From an uncultured Saprospiraceae bacterium (GTDB lineage Bacteria > Bacteroidota > Bacteroidia > Chitinophagales > Saprospiraceae), in NCBI GenBank assembly GCA_937959115.1, contig CALGAW010000016.1, forward strand, positions 1-51,325: a stretch of DNA of 51,325 nucleotides, written 5' to 3'. The stretch's first letter is position 1. Each line of letters begins with the position of its first letter. Shown here in pieces: positions 37,123-46,423 of the stretch. Both the position numbers and the translations under genes were made by a program. The notes beneath the pieces were generated by a model. The model made no database searches. It was not told the DNA's origin and saw only the letters and a list, made by a program, of their open reading frames with translations.

Positions 37123-37261
37123 AGCTAATTTTAATCTAAAAACGGCAATCTTTGACCCATTTAGGGTGGAAATTGATCTGATTGGAGTAGAAATGAATCG
37201 TACAAAGATATATTTTTATTAAAATGTGAAATGCTCTAAATAATTTACAAACTGTAGCAAT

Positions 37262-38512
37262 ATGAAAAACATAGAAGTTAAGTTGGCAAAGACCGTTGTG
37301 CTGTTGTTTTGCTGGGCGATGTTTTTGACAACTGGATATTCCCAATCAGTGCAAATTGTATACAATGGACCAAATAACTGTATAGCTCCAGGAGCAAATG
37401 TTAATCTATCTAGTAATGTGACAGGGCTGGGACAAAATGGGTATCTACAGTGTTTAAAATGGACTTCTAGCAATCCGAATGAGGTGATCAATCAGGATTG
37501 GCTTCCTGCAATTACAGTAACTCCTCAAATTACAACTTCCTATACGCTTTGCATTATGCAAGGCGCATCCCCAGTAGTATGTGATACGATTACCCTAAAA
37601 ACCTCTAAGTTAGAGGACTTTGACCTGCCTTGTGCTATCGACGATGGCGGAATTGTAAAGATAAAAGACATTAAAGGAATCCATAAAAATACGGAATGCT
37701 TAAACGGTGTTGTCTACTCCCCTTCAGAAATTTCACTCAACGTAGGTGAAGGTAAGCGAACTTTTATAGTTACAGCTAAACAAGGCAACGTTACCCTAAA
37801 AGATACGGTAGTCTTAATTAACAGTAATTTTCCCATATCGGGATTTCAGCTTTACGCCACGAAAAAGGGAAAATTTACGCTTGTCGTTACAACACCAGGA
37901 GGAAATCAGGCAAGACAGGTAACAGATTTTTCTAAGCTAACGGATTATGCCAACATGTTAGAAAATTTGATTGGAAAGTTCCCTGTAGTGCCTAAAACAA
38001 GTTATAACTTCCTTGGAAAACTTGCAGGAGGTGAAAGTTATAAACTTTGTGAAGGAAAAACTCCTTGTTATGGTAAAAAGTCAAAAGCATCAATAGGAAT
38101 CCATGCAGATGCTAGCGCAAAAGTCGAGTTCCATACTCCTACTGTGATTGCTGGACTATATGTGATATTAACGGGAAAAGTGCGAATTGGTGTTGATGGG
38201 GACTAGGAGGTTGCGTGTGAAACAAATAAGGTGTGTCTTAATCCAGAAGCATACTTTGAAATTGGTGGAGGAGTTGGTGCTCAAGCTGGTTTCGGTATTA
38301 TTAATGTAGACGGTACAGTCGTTGGCGGAGGAGTCGGAGGTGGAAATTTATGCATTGAGATTCCATCTTTAGATTTCTCAGGTTCATATTATGTGGGAAC
38401 TCGAGATGTAACCATGAGAGGTCGAGCTACTTTTGGTTGGGGATTCATCACTAAAGAATATAGACATGTCTTGATCAGAGGAAATCCGAAGATAATCGAG
38501 GGAAAGTTCTAA
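37262..38512 (+). pseudogene. Secreted protein gene interrupted by one in-frame TAG
   Basis: One reading frame runs from the ATG at 37262 to a TAA at 38512, broken only by TAG at 38204-38206. The first part (314 residues) has a signal peptide ending GYSQ and Ig-like domains (TSYTLCIMQGASPVVCDTI). After the TAG the frame continues at once with EVACETNKVCLNPEAYFEIG and a glycine-rich beta region, in the same style as the residues before it. This points to a recent Trp or Gln to TAG mutation, or read-through. TAG is a normal stop in other genes here. It heads a three-gene secreted-protein operon (33 bp to the next gene). There is no T9SS domain and no known family. Confidence 0.75.
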
Positions 38513-38545
38513 GAATTCAGAGTTTCAAGCTTAATTAAATACGTT

Positions 38546-39520
38546 ATGAAAAATATATTATTGACATTGATTTTTTGCATGCCCGTTCTTTTGAGTGCTC
38601 AAAATAAATTCCCAGAATTCAAGTTTTTGCCGATAAAGGTTATCGTTCCTGGAGATATGACCTATTTACAGAGTGATTCTTCGAACCTAGTCGGCGATGA
38701 TTTCGTATATCATTTGAATGGTCAGATGTTCGACATGAACAAAGGGGAAGGACATATTCAAACACAGGCGGAAGGATTCAATGGGAATACAAATCAAAAG
38801 ACGCCCTGGAAAACGTTGACAGAATTATTGTTTGCTTACCAAACCAATGACTTTGCAAAGGTCAGATCTCTGTTTACAATAGAATCAAGGGAAGCCATGG
38901 ATAAAATGTTGTCTACAAACTCCGATATTAAATCTTACATGAGCATGGCATCCACCATTAGTGGTATTGAAGTGTATTGTGCTTATGATGACAATGGCAA
39001 AATTATGGCCCAAACAGAAATACCTGAATACGATGGGGTAATGCCCTTTGTTTTTGAAAAAATTGGTCAAAAATATTATATGGCAATAGTAACAGATTCA
39101 GCAGCAGTAAACTGGAATATTGGAATGCATTGTCTGCACAATCCAGGTCCAATGGTTAGTCCACAACCGGTCACTCTACCAACTGTACTTACTACAACTG
39201 TAGACACTATAGGTAATTATACTCCTAAAGCAGAATTGTTCTCGTTTTTCCTTAGTCAGCCTGAAAGTTATTTAACCCTGTTTATTGATGTGGACGGGTT
39301 CATGAAAGTAATTGCTAGAGTTCAGGATGGATCTCCAAACGACAAGGCTACACTGCCTGGATTGCTTAACTTCGAATTGGACGGAATGAACTTACCAGAA
39401 GGTAACATAAAAGTATATGCAGTCGAAAGTAATTACCCAATTGATTTAATTTCGAAAGACGCAGCAAATAACGCCATAGACTTTCTGATCGAGGTTAAGG
39501 TAATTCTCGTAGGTAAATAA
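38546..39520 (+). CDS. Secreted protein of unknown function
   Basis: A 324-residue secreted protein. The signal peptide (MKNILLTLIFCMPVLLSAQ) is followed by a mature domain with LTELLFAYQTNDFAKVRSLF near residue 95, which reads like an NTF2/DUF4878-style solute-pocket helix, then a beta-rich C-terminal half (LTLFIDVDGFMKVIARVQ). No sorting domain and no lipobox, so it is probably periplasmic or carried out by a neighbour. It lies 33 bp after the TAG-interrupted gene and 45 bp before the T9SS cargo gene, so the three are one operon. Confidence 0.75.
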   Translation: MKNILLTLIFCMPVLLSAQNKFPEFKFLPIKVIVPGDMTYLQSDSSNLVGDDFVYHLNGQMFDMNKGEGHIQTQAEGFNGNTNQKTPWKTLTELLFAYQTNDFAKVRSLFTIESREAMDKMLSTNSDIKSYMSMASTISGIEVYCAYDDNGKIMAQTEIPEYDGVMPFVFEKIGQKYYMAIVTDSAAVNWNIGMHCLHNPGPMVSPQPVTLPTVLTTTVDTIGNYTPKAELFSFFLSQPESYLTLFIDVDGFMKVIARVQDGSPNDKATLPGLLNFELDGMNLPEGNIKVYAVESNYPIDLISKDAANNAIDFLIEVKVILVGK

Positions 39521-39565
39521 TAAATGGTTTATAAGAATTGAATAAACAATTTAAAAGTTAACAAG

Positions 39566-41035
39566 ATGAAACATATCTTCTTTATAATATTCTCACTTTT
39601 CTGTACCATGCTTTATGCAGATAGTCCTGAGAAATTGTATCTCGAAGGGGAGAATGAAACCTGTTTAAAAAATGATGGCAAAATAACTGCTACCATTGGT
39701 TCAGGTACGCTTCCTATGACGTTTACATGGTCTACAGGAGAAGTTAATACCGTCAATGCTTTCTCTAATTCTATTGATGGGCTTGCTGCTGGCAACTATA
39801 CGTGTGCCGTTCAAGACGCCCATGGATGCAGAGCTGTTGAGTCTATTGACCTGATTCTTGAACGAGATTCTATTCCACCTGTCGCAGGATGTAAAGACAT
39901 CACAGTTGCACTGGATGAGAACGGCCAAGTCAAAATCGAAGCAGAAGATATCGATGACAACTCTACAGATAACTGTGTAATCGACTCGATGACAATAAGT
40001 CAAAGTGAATTTGATTGTTATGACCTAGGTTCAAACCAGATCGTATTAACCGTCACTGACGAAGAAGGATATGTAGGAACCTGCGAGGCTACCGTTACCG
40101 TAGAAGACACCCTTGCACCCGATGCAAAATGTATGGATATCACCGTTGCACTCGACAGCAGTGGTCAGGTTACGATCACAGCAGACGACGTCGACAACGG
40201 CTCAACAGATGAGTGTGGTATCGACTCCAAATCAGTTGACCCTGAACAGTTTTCCTGTTCTGACCTAGGAGAAAATGAAGTTACTTTAACCGTCACCGAC
40301 GAATCTGGAAACGAAGGAACATGCTCTGCCACTGTTACTGTTGAAGATAACATGCCCCCAGAAGCCAAGTGTAAAGACATCTCAGTATCTCTCGGTTCTA
40401 GTGGCTCTGTTTCTATCACCGCAGGGTCTGTTGACGATGGCTCAACGGACAATTGCAGTATCGACTCCATGACCGTTAGTCCTAGTGAGTTTTCTTGCTC
40501 AGATCTGGGTTCAAACTCAGTCACACTTACCGTATACGACAAAGCAGGAAACCAAGCATCTTGTACAGCAACAGTTACCGTGGAAGGAGATTGTTGCCAA
40601 GGAACTGTTTATGATCCAAGCACTGAACAGTGTTGTGAAGAAACAGACGAGAATCCAGGCATTCAGCCAATTGACGTTGAATGTAATCCACCAAGCGGTA
40701 GTGGCAGTGGAACAGACAGTACAAGTACGCAAAAAATCAAATCTAGTATTGAGGTGGATAAGGTATACTACCAATCACTTTCAATAGAGGCATATCCTAA
40801 TCCAGTCAATGATGTCCTAAACCTACAAGCAAAATCTCCAGCTTCTGGTGTCTCCTTGATTGGAATCTACAACATACGAGGTGAGCAGGTATACGAGATT
40901 TCATCTTATATGATTAAGGGTGATTACAATAGACAGATTAGACTTCCAGATAGTATACCTTCTGGAACATACATTATAAACGTTAAGGTTGGAGACTTTA
41001 CCGCAACGGAAAAGATCATCTTACTTAAACCATAA
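39566..41035 (+). CDS. Secreted repeat protein with HYR-like domains and T9SS sorting domain
   Basis: A 489-residue secreted protein. The signal peptide ends MLYADS. An N-terminal SprB-like segment (residues about 25-95, FTWSTGEVNTVNAFS ... CAVQDAHGC) is followed by three 80-residue tandem repeats with CKDITVALD, the motif STDNC, and LTVTD(E)SG. These match the HYR-like modules of Bacteroidota adhesins. A cysteine-rich linker (GDCCQGTVYDPSTEQCC) and a Ser/Gly spacer lead to a T9SS type A sorting domain (IEAYPNPVNDVLNLQA ... SGTYIINVKVG). Likely a surface adhesin or gliding/matrix component. Third gene of its operon; a strong hairpin follows. Confidence 0.88.
   Translation: MKHIFFIIFSLFCTMLYADSPEKLYLEGENETCLKNDGKITATIGSGTLPMTFTWSTGEVNTVNAFSNSIDGLAAGNYTCAVQDAHGCRAVESIDLILERDSIPPVAGCKDITVALDENGQVKIEAEDIDDNSTDNCVIDSMTISQSEFDCYDLGSNQIVLTVTDEEGYVGTCEATVTVEDTLAPDAKCMDITVALDSSGQVTITADDVDNGSTDECGIDSKSVDPEQFSCSDLGENEVTLTVTDESGNEGTCSATVTVEDNMPPEAKCKDISVSLGSSGSVSITAGSVDDGSTDNCSIDSMTVSPSEFSCSDLGSNSVTLTVYDKAGNQASCTATVTVEGDCCQGTVYDPSTEQCCEETDENPGIQPIDVECNPPSGSGSGTDSTSTQKIKSSIEVDKVYYQSLSIEAYPNPVNDVLNLQAKSPASGVSLIGIYNIRGEQVYEISSYMIKGDYNRQIRLPDSIPSGTYIINVKVGDFTATEKIILLKP
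39875..40594 (+). repeat. Three in-frame 240-bp tandem repeats
   Basis: The unit CKDI/CMDI codons (TGT) fall at 39890, 40130 and 40370, a spacing of exactly 240 bp (80 residues). Units 2 and 3 are more alike (ITADDVDNGSTDECGID vs ITAGSVDDGSTDNCSID) than either is to unit 1. Exact unit length favours expansion and contraction by recombination. Confidence 0.85.
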
Positions 41036-41048
41036 CCTCCAAAGTAAG

Positions 41049-41085
41049 GTAAGGAGAACTACCTAATTCAGATAGTTCTCCTTAC
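41049..41085. terminator. Strong hairpin between the secreted-protein operon and the glycan operon
   Basis: GTAAGGAGAACTA (41049-41061) and TAGTTCTCCTTAC (41073-41085) form a perfect 13-bp stem with an 11-base loop, 14 bp past the stop. The T run is weak. The remaining 41086-41373 stretch is AT-rich, with no gene and no exact -7 element. Confidence 0.7.
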
Positions 41086-41373
41086 ACTTACAATCTACTA
41101 GTAGGAATACCAGAAGCACGAACAATCGAACTGGTAGAAATACTGTTTACATAGCCGATTGTGACATTCATCATTAAAATAGCTTCTTTTTTCACATATC
41201 ATTTGAATGATAGCGTATCAAATTGTATTTTAGATTAAATCGAATGTTAATTTGTATTGTGCTGTGCACTATGTGTATCAACATAATGTCTTTTTATGTT
41301 CCATTATTGCATCTATCTTATTAAGATAAACACCCATTGTAAGTTAATATTCAATGTAACTAAACCCAATAGT

Positions 41374-41736
41374 ATGAGCCCATCTAAAGACCAACCTGAA
41401 CATGAGGAGATGGAGATTGCAAAGCGATATATCCTTGTCAATTTGTCTCAACCACCTAATATCGCAGAAATAGCTAGACATATCTACCAAAGTGAATCCT
41501 CTTTAAAACGAAAGTTTAAATCTGTCTATGGAGTTCCCGTATACCAGTTTATTCAACATTCCAGAATCATGAAAGCCAAGGAATTACTGGACTCTAGACA
41601 GTACAATGTGAAGGAGACAGCGTTTAAAGTCGGGTATTCAAACGCCTCTCACTTCTCGAAAGCTTTTAAAAAGTATGTTGGGGTAAACCCTAAACGATAT
41701 TTAAGTATTCCCGTATCTGTAGATCCTAATAACTAG
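41374..41736 (+). CDS. Stand-alone AraC-type DNA-binding domain protein
   Basis: From the ATG at 41374 the product is 120 residues, almost entirely the paired AraC helix-turn-helix: IAEIARHIYQSESSLKRKF and VKETAFKVGYSNASHFSKAF, ending YVGVNPKRYL. An in-frame start further upstream (41296) would only add an unlikely leader. It lacks a ligand-binding domain, as do the MarA/SoxS-type activators, so its activity may be set by its own level or by a partner. It begins the sulfatase/glycan operon (next gene 5 bp on) and probably controls it or related genes. Confidence 0.88.
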   Translation: MSPSKDQPEHEEMEIAKRYILVNLSQPPNIAEIARHIYQSESSLKRKFKSVYGVPVYQFIQHSRIMKAKELLDSRQYNVKETAFKVGYSNASHFSKAFKKYVGVNPKRYLSIPVSVDPNN

Positions 41737-41741
41737 TACTG

Positions 41742-43358
41742 ATGAGTTGGAAACTTCTGGCATTTGTGGTTCTCTTTTGCGCGGTTTTGCTTAACGTCAT
41801 CTACCGTGCCGATATTTTGGTTCAACCACCAAACATCCTACTCATTATGGTAGACGATATGGGGTTTTCAGATCTAGGGATTATGGGATCACCCATTGAG
41901 ACACCACATCTAGATCATTTGGCAAAGGACGGTTTACTCTATACAAACTTTTACAATACAGGCCGTTGCTGTCCAAGCAGATCCGCCTTGCTTACTGGAC
42001 AGTATCCACACAAAACAGGAATGGGATGGATGAATGCTGCCGATCTCCATCATCCAGGCTACCGAGGTGCCTTGGATCAAAATTGTGTAACCATTGCACA
42101 AGCTTTACAACAAAACGATTACGCTTGCTATATGACTGGGAAATGGCACCTTACTGGACCAAATGAGGAGGATGCCGGTGCTGACAAACGAAACTGGCCC
42201 GCTCAAAGAGGGTTTCACAAATATTACGGACATCTTGGACCAGGAAGTTACTACCATCCTAATCTAAAATACAACAACGAAGAAATCAAGCGACCAAAGA
42301 ATTACTACGTTACTTCTGCCGTTACAGATACAATGATTCAGTTTCTTAAAGATCATTTTGTCCAACAGAAAGACAAACCGTTTTTTTGCTATGTCTCTTA
42401 CTTTGCTCCACACGCACCATTGCATGCCTTGCCAGAAGATATTCAGAAGTACAAACGTAAGTTCATGACAGGTTGGGATGAGATCAGAATATCAAAATTT
42501 AAAAAGCTAAAGGAATTGGGAATCATCCATGCCAATTCGAAACTTCCAGAACGCCCAAACAATATAGAAGCATGGGATAATCTCAGTCCAAAGGAACGAG
42601 AGATTCAAGATGCGCTTATGGCTGTTTATGCCGCCCAACTCGATCGAGTAGATCAGGAAATCGGGAAAGTCATTGACCTATTGAAAACACACAAGGAATT
42701 CGACAATACGCTCATCTTGTTTTTGTCAGATAACGGGGCATCTGAAGAAACGTACAAGGATCAGATTGCAGAAACGATCCATTTACTTGGAAGCCCTAAG
42801 ACACGTGTCAGTTATGGAGCGGCATGGGCCAATGTGAGCAACGCACCACTTCAAAGATTCAAAAAGTCGGTGCATGAAGGCGGAATTGCGACACCTATGA
42901 TCGCTCATTGGCCAAATGGCATTCGAAAAACAGGAAGAATTGTCGACCAGATCGGACACCTCATTGATCTTTTTCCAACTATTCTAGACATCACGAATAC
43001 CGAATATCCAGATGAGATAGCTGACCAATACACACATCAGTTACCAGGCATTAGTTTAGTCCCAAATTTTAAAGGGAAAAACGTTACCCGTGATGCCCTA
43101 TTTTTCGAACATGAAGCCAACAGAGCCGCTCGTATTGAAAACTGGAAACTGGTGTCAACAGGCAAGCGAAAAGCGCCGTATACCAGTAATTGGGAACTGT
43201 ACGATCTGGAAAAGGATCGGACAGAGACCAATAATGTGGCGTACCGACACCCGGAAATCGTAAAAAGAATGTCATTGTTATGGGATGAGTGGGCCAATGA
43301 AAACGATGTGTATCCATTGGATGGAAGGGATTGGTTTAAACGAATAGAGGCACAATAA
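41742..43358 (+). CDS. Sulfatase (arylsulfatase family S1)
   Basis: A 538-residue sulfate-ester hydrolase. Residues 3-20 are a hydrophobic anchor or signal. MVDDMGFSDLG (about 36-46) gives the first metal-binding aspartates; GRCCPSRSALLTG (74-86) holds the C-x-P-S-R sulfatase signature, in which Cys76 would be oxidised to formylglycine by a separate enzyme. GKWHLTG, the LSDNG segment and a C-terminal LYDLEKDRTETNN complete the family pattern. Its substrate is probably a sulfated glycan. Third-party maturation (anSME/FGE) is not in the window. It overlaps an operon with a sulfotransferase, so sulfate may be both added and removed on the same product. Confidence 0.93.
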   Translation: MSWKLLAFVVLFCAVLLNVIYRADILVQPPNILLIMVDDMGFSDLGIMGSPIETPHLDHLAKDGLLYTNFYNTGRCCPSRSALLTGQYPHKTGMGWMNAADLHHPGYRGALDQNCVTIAQALQQNDYACYMTGKWHLTGPNEEDAGADKRNWPAQRGFHKYYGHLGPGSYYHPNLKYNNEEIKRPKNYYVTSAVTDTMIQFLKDHFVQQKDKPFFCYVSYFAPHAPLHALPEDIQKYKRKFMTGWDEIRISKFKKLKELGIIHANSKLPERPNNIEAWDNLSPKEREIQDALMAVYAAQLDRVDQEIGKVIDLLKTHKEFDNTLILFLSDNGASEETYKDQIAETIHLLGSPKTRVSYGAAWANVSNAPLQRFKKSVHEGGIATPMIAHWPNGIRKTGRIVDQIGHLIDLFPTILDITNTEYPDEIADQYTHQLPGISLVPNFKGKNVTRDALFFEHEANRAARIENWKLVSTGKRKAPYTSNWELYDLEKDRTETNNVAYRHPEIVKRMSLLWDEWANENDVYPLDGRDWFKRIEAQ

Positions 43359-43360
43359 TA

Positions 43361-45646
43361 ATGAAAGCATATCGCCCACATATCATCCTTTCATTTCTCA
43401 GTCTAGCAATCATTGCACTGCTATTCCCATTGTTCAACCCAGGGTTTATGGCGGGGCATGACAATACCTCTCATTACATTTATAGCTTGAGACTAGCTGA
43501 AATGATCCGTGAAGGGAATTTTCGACTTTGGCTACCTGATTTCAGTATGGGAATGCCCATGTTTTATTACTACCAACCCATTCCGCACCTACTGACGGCA
43601 CTGGTCTTTTTGGTGTTTTCTGGCGTCTCATCCTTGCTGCTGATGAAAGGAATTGTGGTGGTTTTGTTCGCCTTGTTACCTTGGAGTATTTACAAGGGAC
43701 TTCGTTGGATGGAGGTACCACAATCCATCTGTCTGATCAGTGCTTCACTTGCATTGGTACTACAAAGCTGGATCGGTATAGGCTTTGAACTAAAGTCAAT
43801 TTTAGGGTGGGGATTGTACGCTCAACTTTGGGGAATGGTCTTGACTCCTTTGGCAATTGGCTACACCTACAATGCTTTCTTTCATAATCGCCAGTTGTTT
43901 GGTCCTGTCACCTTTTTAGGACTGTTAATGCTTACGCATGTGATCTCTGGCCTCATTGCCTGTATGTCTGTTGGTTTACTTATCTTTTTAAACCCTTGGA
44001 ACAAGAAATCAAAATTAAAAGACACTTGGTATCTATTGAGGGTTTATCTAGGAGCATTTGCTATTTCAGCCATGTTGATTGTTCCAACATTGCTTGGTGG
44101 TGATTATATCAGTGGTTACTTCAAATTGGATGAAGAACATCATCTCGGGATGGGATTGATAAAGGCAGTGGAATATTTTTTTATTGGAAATATACTTGAT
44201 TACAAGCGTTTGCCCGTTCTTACGCTACTTACTATTGGAGGCATATTTATTGGTGCATATAAATGGTCAACACTTTACAACAAAAAGGAACAGGTACCAA
44301 CTTCCGCCCTATTTATTGCTTTGAATCTTGGAATGGCATTCTTCCTAATTGCAGGTGCAAAGACATTCACCTTTTTACAGTATACGCCGCTTTATAATAA
44401 TTTGCCATTCTTAAGACTACTAGGACATCTACACTTCTTTTGCCTACCAGTAATCGGATTCACTCTAGTATTTCTTTGGGATAAATCCAGACAACTATTT
44501 GATGAAAATCAACAAAACAGAATCTCAACGAAAACAGCAGTGGCGGGTTTAGGATTTCTGTTGATCGGCATAATTGGTAGTTTTCTCGGCTATAAACAGG
44601 TGCAAATCATTCAGAAACGAGCGAAAACGTATAATGTCAAGAAGGATACCGCTTTTGAGGAAGCCATCACCTACCTAAAAGCATTACCAGATGGACGGGT
44701 GAACCCAATTGGAATTGGCGGACACAAACAATACTTACCAACGATTGACGCCAATAAACCGATTGCTCGTTTCTACGCTGCTGGCAACCGAGCAAATTTA
44801 GGTCAGTTTTATTTACATAAGTTTAACAATCAAAATCCAGATCACTACCAACTGTTTGGCTATCCGTACTTGCTAACCAGAACGAAAAAAGTGTTCTCTA
44901 ATTTTGGAGATCCTGTTTTTCAGAATCAAGGCTATAAAATTTATAAGACAGGTGCTTCAACAGATTACTTCGACATTGTGCAGTCCAATACGGTAGTGCA
45001 TACACACAATCAAGCAGCTCGTCACTTGTTCGACTACTGGTTGAATCATAAGGAAATTCTCAATCAAAAAAACCATATCTCAGTTCAGGCAGATCATCAG
45101 GAAAACTGGTTTGAAAATAAAGGATATACCAACTTCATGGAGCTTATACGTAAAGACAAAAGATTATCCGCTTCTAGGTTTATTATTCATAATAAAAAGA
45201 ACACCGAACAAATAGAGTCTGTAGTAGATATGGCAGATGAGGGACTAGGGAATTACCTCAATTATCATGCTGAACAATTACCTGCAGATGGACTAGGACA
45301 TATCCTCAAATCTCATTCTGAAGATGGGTATTATGAAGCAGAACTAGAAGTTTGTGACACTGAGCAAGACAAGCCAGCTTGGGCAATGGTGAAGGTCAAC
45401 GCACATCCAGACTGGAAGGCAACCGTAAATGGAGAGCCCGCAGAATGGGTGCAAATGAGTCCATGTTTTATGGCGGTTCAATTGCCTCCTGGCAGACACA
45501 AAGTAGCATTTGAGTTTCAAATTAGTGGCCTAAGAAAAGCACTGTTCTTCTTAGCACTGTTTACCATTATCGGATTAGGAATATTGAGATTATTACCAAA
45601 GAAAACGTACAATTTCGTCAACCTGAAACTGCTTAAATCAGTCTAA
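43361..45646 (+). CDS. PTPS-related polytopic membrane protein (GT-C-like)
   Basis: A 761-residue membrane protein. The N-terminal ~400 residues have about ten TM segments and the motifs GHDNTSHYIYSLRLAEMI and GMPMFYYYQPIPHLLTAL, which match the 6-pyruvoyl-tetrahydropterin-synthase-related (PTPS_related) membrane family; that name comes from domain association, and the fold is like lipid-phosphate-sugar transferases (GT-C). The C-terminal ~300 residues are soluble, with one TM near the end (KALFFLALFTIIGLGILRLL), and likely periplasmic. Probable role: transfer of a sugar from a polyprenyl carrier. It starts 2 bp after the sulfatase stop, and its stop overlaps the next start. Confidence 0.7.
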   Translation: MKAYRPHIILSFLSLAIIALLFPLFNPGFMAGHDNTSHYIYSLRLAEMIREGNFRLWLPDFSMGMPMFYYYQPIPHLLTALVFLVFSGVSSLLLMKGIVVVLFALLPWSIYKGLRWMEVPQSICLISASLALVLQSWIGIGFELKSILGWGLYAQLWGMVLTPLAIGYTYNAFFHNRQLFGPVTFLGLLMLTHVISGLIACMSVGLLIFLNPWNKKSKLKDTWYLLRVYLGAFAISAMLIVPTLLGGDYISGYFKLDEEHHLGMGLIKAVEYFFIGNILDYKRLPVLTLLTIGGIFIGAYKWSTLYNKKEQVPTSALFIALNLGMAFFLIAGAKTFTFLQYTPLYNNLPFLRLLGHLHFFCLPVIGFTLVFLWDKSRQLFDENQQNRISTKTAVAGLGFLLIGIIGSFLGYKQVQIIQKRAKTYNVKKDTAFEEAITYLKALPDGRVNPIGIGGHKQYLPTIDANKPIARFYAAGNRANLGQFYLHKFNNQNPDHYQLFGYPYLLTRTKKVFSNFGDPVFQNQGYKIYKTGASTDYFDIVQSNTVVHTHNQAARHLFDYWLNHKEILNQKNHISVQADHQENWFENKGYTNFMELIRKDKRLSASRFIIHNKKNTEQIESVVDMADEGLGNYLNYHAEQLPADGLGHILKSHSEDGYYEAELEVCDTEQDKPAWAMVKVNAHPDWKATVNGEPAEWVQMSPCFMAVQLPPGRHKVAFEFQISGLRKALFFLALFTIIGLGILRLLPKKTYNFVNLKLLKSV

Positions 45647-46386
45647 TGACCATAAACAAGAAGCATATGATTAAGAAACTTTCCATTATTATACCAGTCT
45701 ATAATGAAGAGAATACGATTCATATCATTCTGGAAAAAATTAATGATGTTGAGCTAACTGATATTGTAAAAGAGGTCATCGTTGTCAATGATTGTTCGCA
45801 AGACAATACAAAGCATGCAATTGAGGAATATATTGTTCGCAATAAGGAATTACCTGTACTTTATTTAGAACACAATAAGAACAAAGGGAAAGGAGCAGCG
45901 ATTCATACTGGATTGAGAAACGCCACAGGAGACTATCTGATTATTCAGGACGCAGATTTGGAGTATGACCCTTCAGAATACATCGATATGATTAATCCCG
46001 TTCTACTAGGAAAAGCCGATGTAGTCTATGGATCAAGATATTTAGGTGGCAAGCCAAATAGACATCTCTTTTTCGGTCATTCTATGGGAAACAAGGTGTT
46101 AACCTTGCTTTCTAATCTGTTTACAAGTCACCAGTTAACGGATATGGAAACTTGTTACAAATTGTTTAAAACGGATATTCTTCGAGGGCTCCATTTGCAA
46201 GAAGAACGATTTGGTTTTGAACCTGAAGTCACTGCTAAAATTTGTAGAATCCCGAAAATCAAAATACAGGAAGTCGGAATCTCCTATCACAGCAGAACCT
46301 ATAGTGAAGGAAAGAAAATCGGATTGAAAGACGGCGTGAGAACCATTTACTGCATCCTGAAATACGGGTTTCTAAAATTTAACTGA
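45646..46386 (+). CDS. Family 2 glycosyltransferase (dolichol-P-mannose synthase-like)
   Basis: A 246-residue soluble GT2. The nucleotide-sugar domain opens with LSIIIPVYNEENTI and contains the DxD motif in LIIQDADLEYDP; VVYGSRYLGG and the later DMETCYKLFK are the usual markers of the DPM1-like branch, which makes polyprenyl-phosphate-sugars. No TM helix, unlike the second GT2 downstream. The start codon ATG overlaps the preceding stop (TAATGA), which shows tight translational coupling; a start at 45667 is also possible. It would supply the sugar donor for the GT-C proteins. Confidence 0.88.
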   Translation: MTINKKHMIKKLSIIIPVYNEENTIHIILEKINDVELTDIVKEVIVVNDCSQDNTKHAIEEYIVRNKELPVLYLEHNKNKGKGAAIHTGLRNATGDYLIIQDADLEYDPSEYIDMINPVLLGKADVVYGSRYLGGKPNRHLFFGHSMGNKVLTLLSNLFTSHQLTDMETCYKLFKTDILRGLHLQEERFGFEPEVTAKICRIPKIKIQEVGISYHSRTYSEGKKIGLKDGVRTIYCILKYGFLKFN

Positions 46387-46423
46387 TAGCTATTGTGATA
46401 CAAACACTTATAAATCGACTACA

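Noticed and set aside
38204-38206. TAG decoded as selenocysteine/pyrrolysine or a recoded code
   Set aside because: Selenocysteine uses TGA, and TAG serves as the normal stop of other genes here (for example at 5604, 18146, 41736 and 50312).
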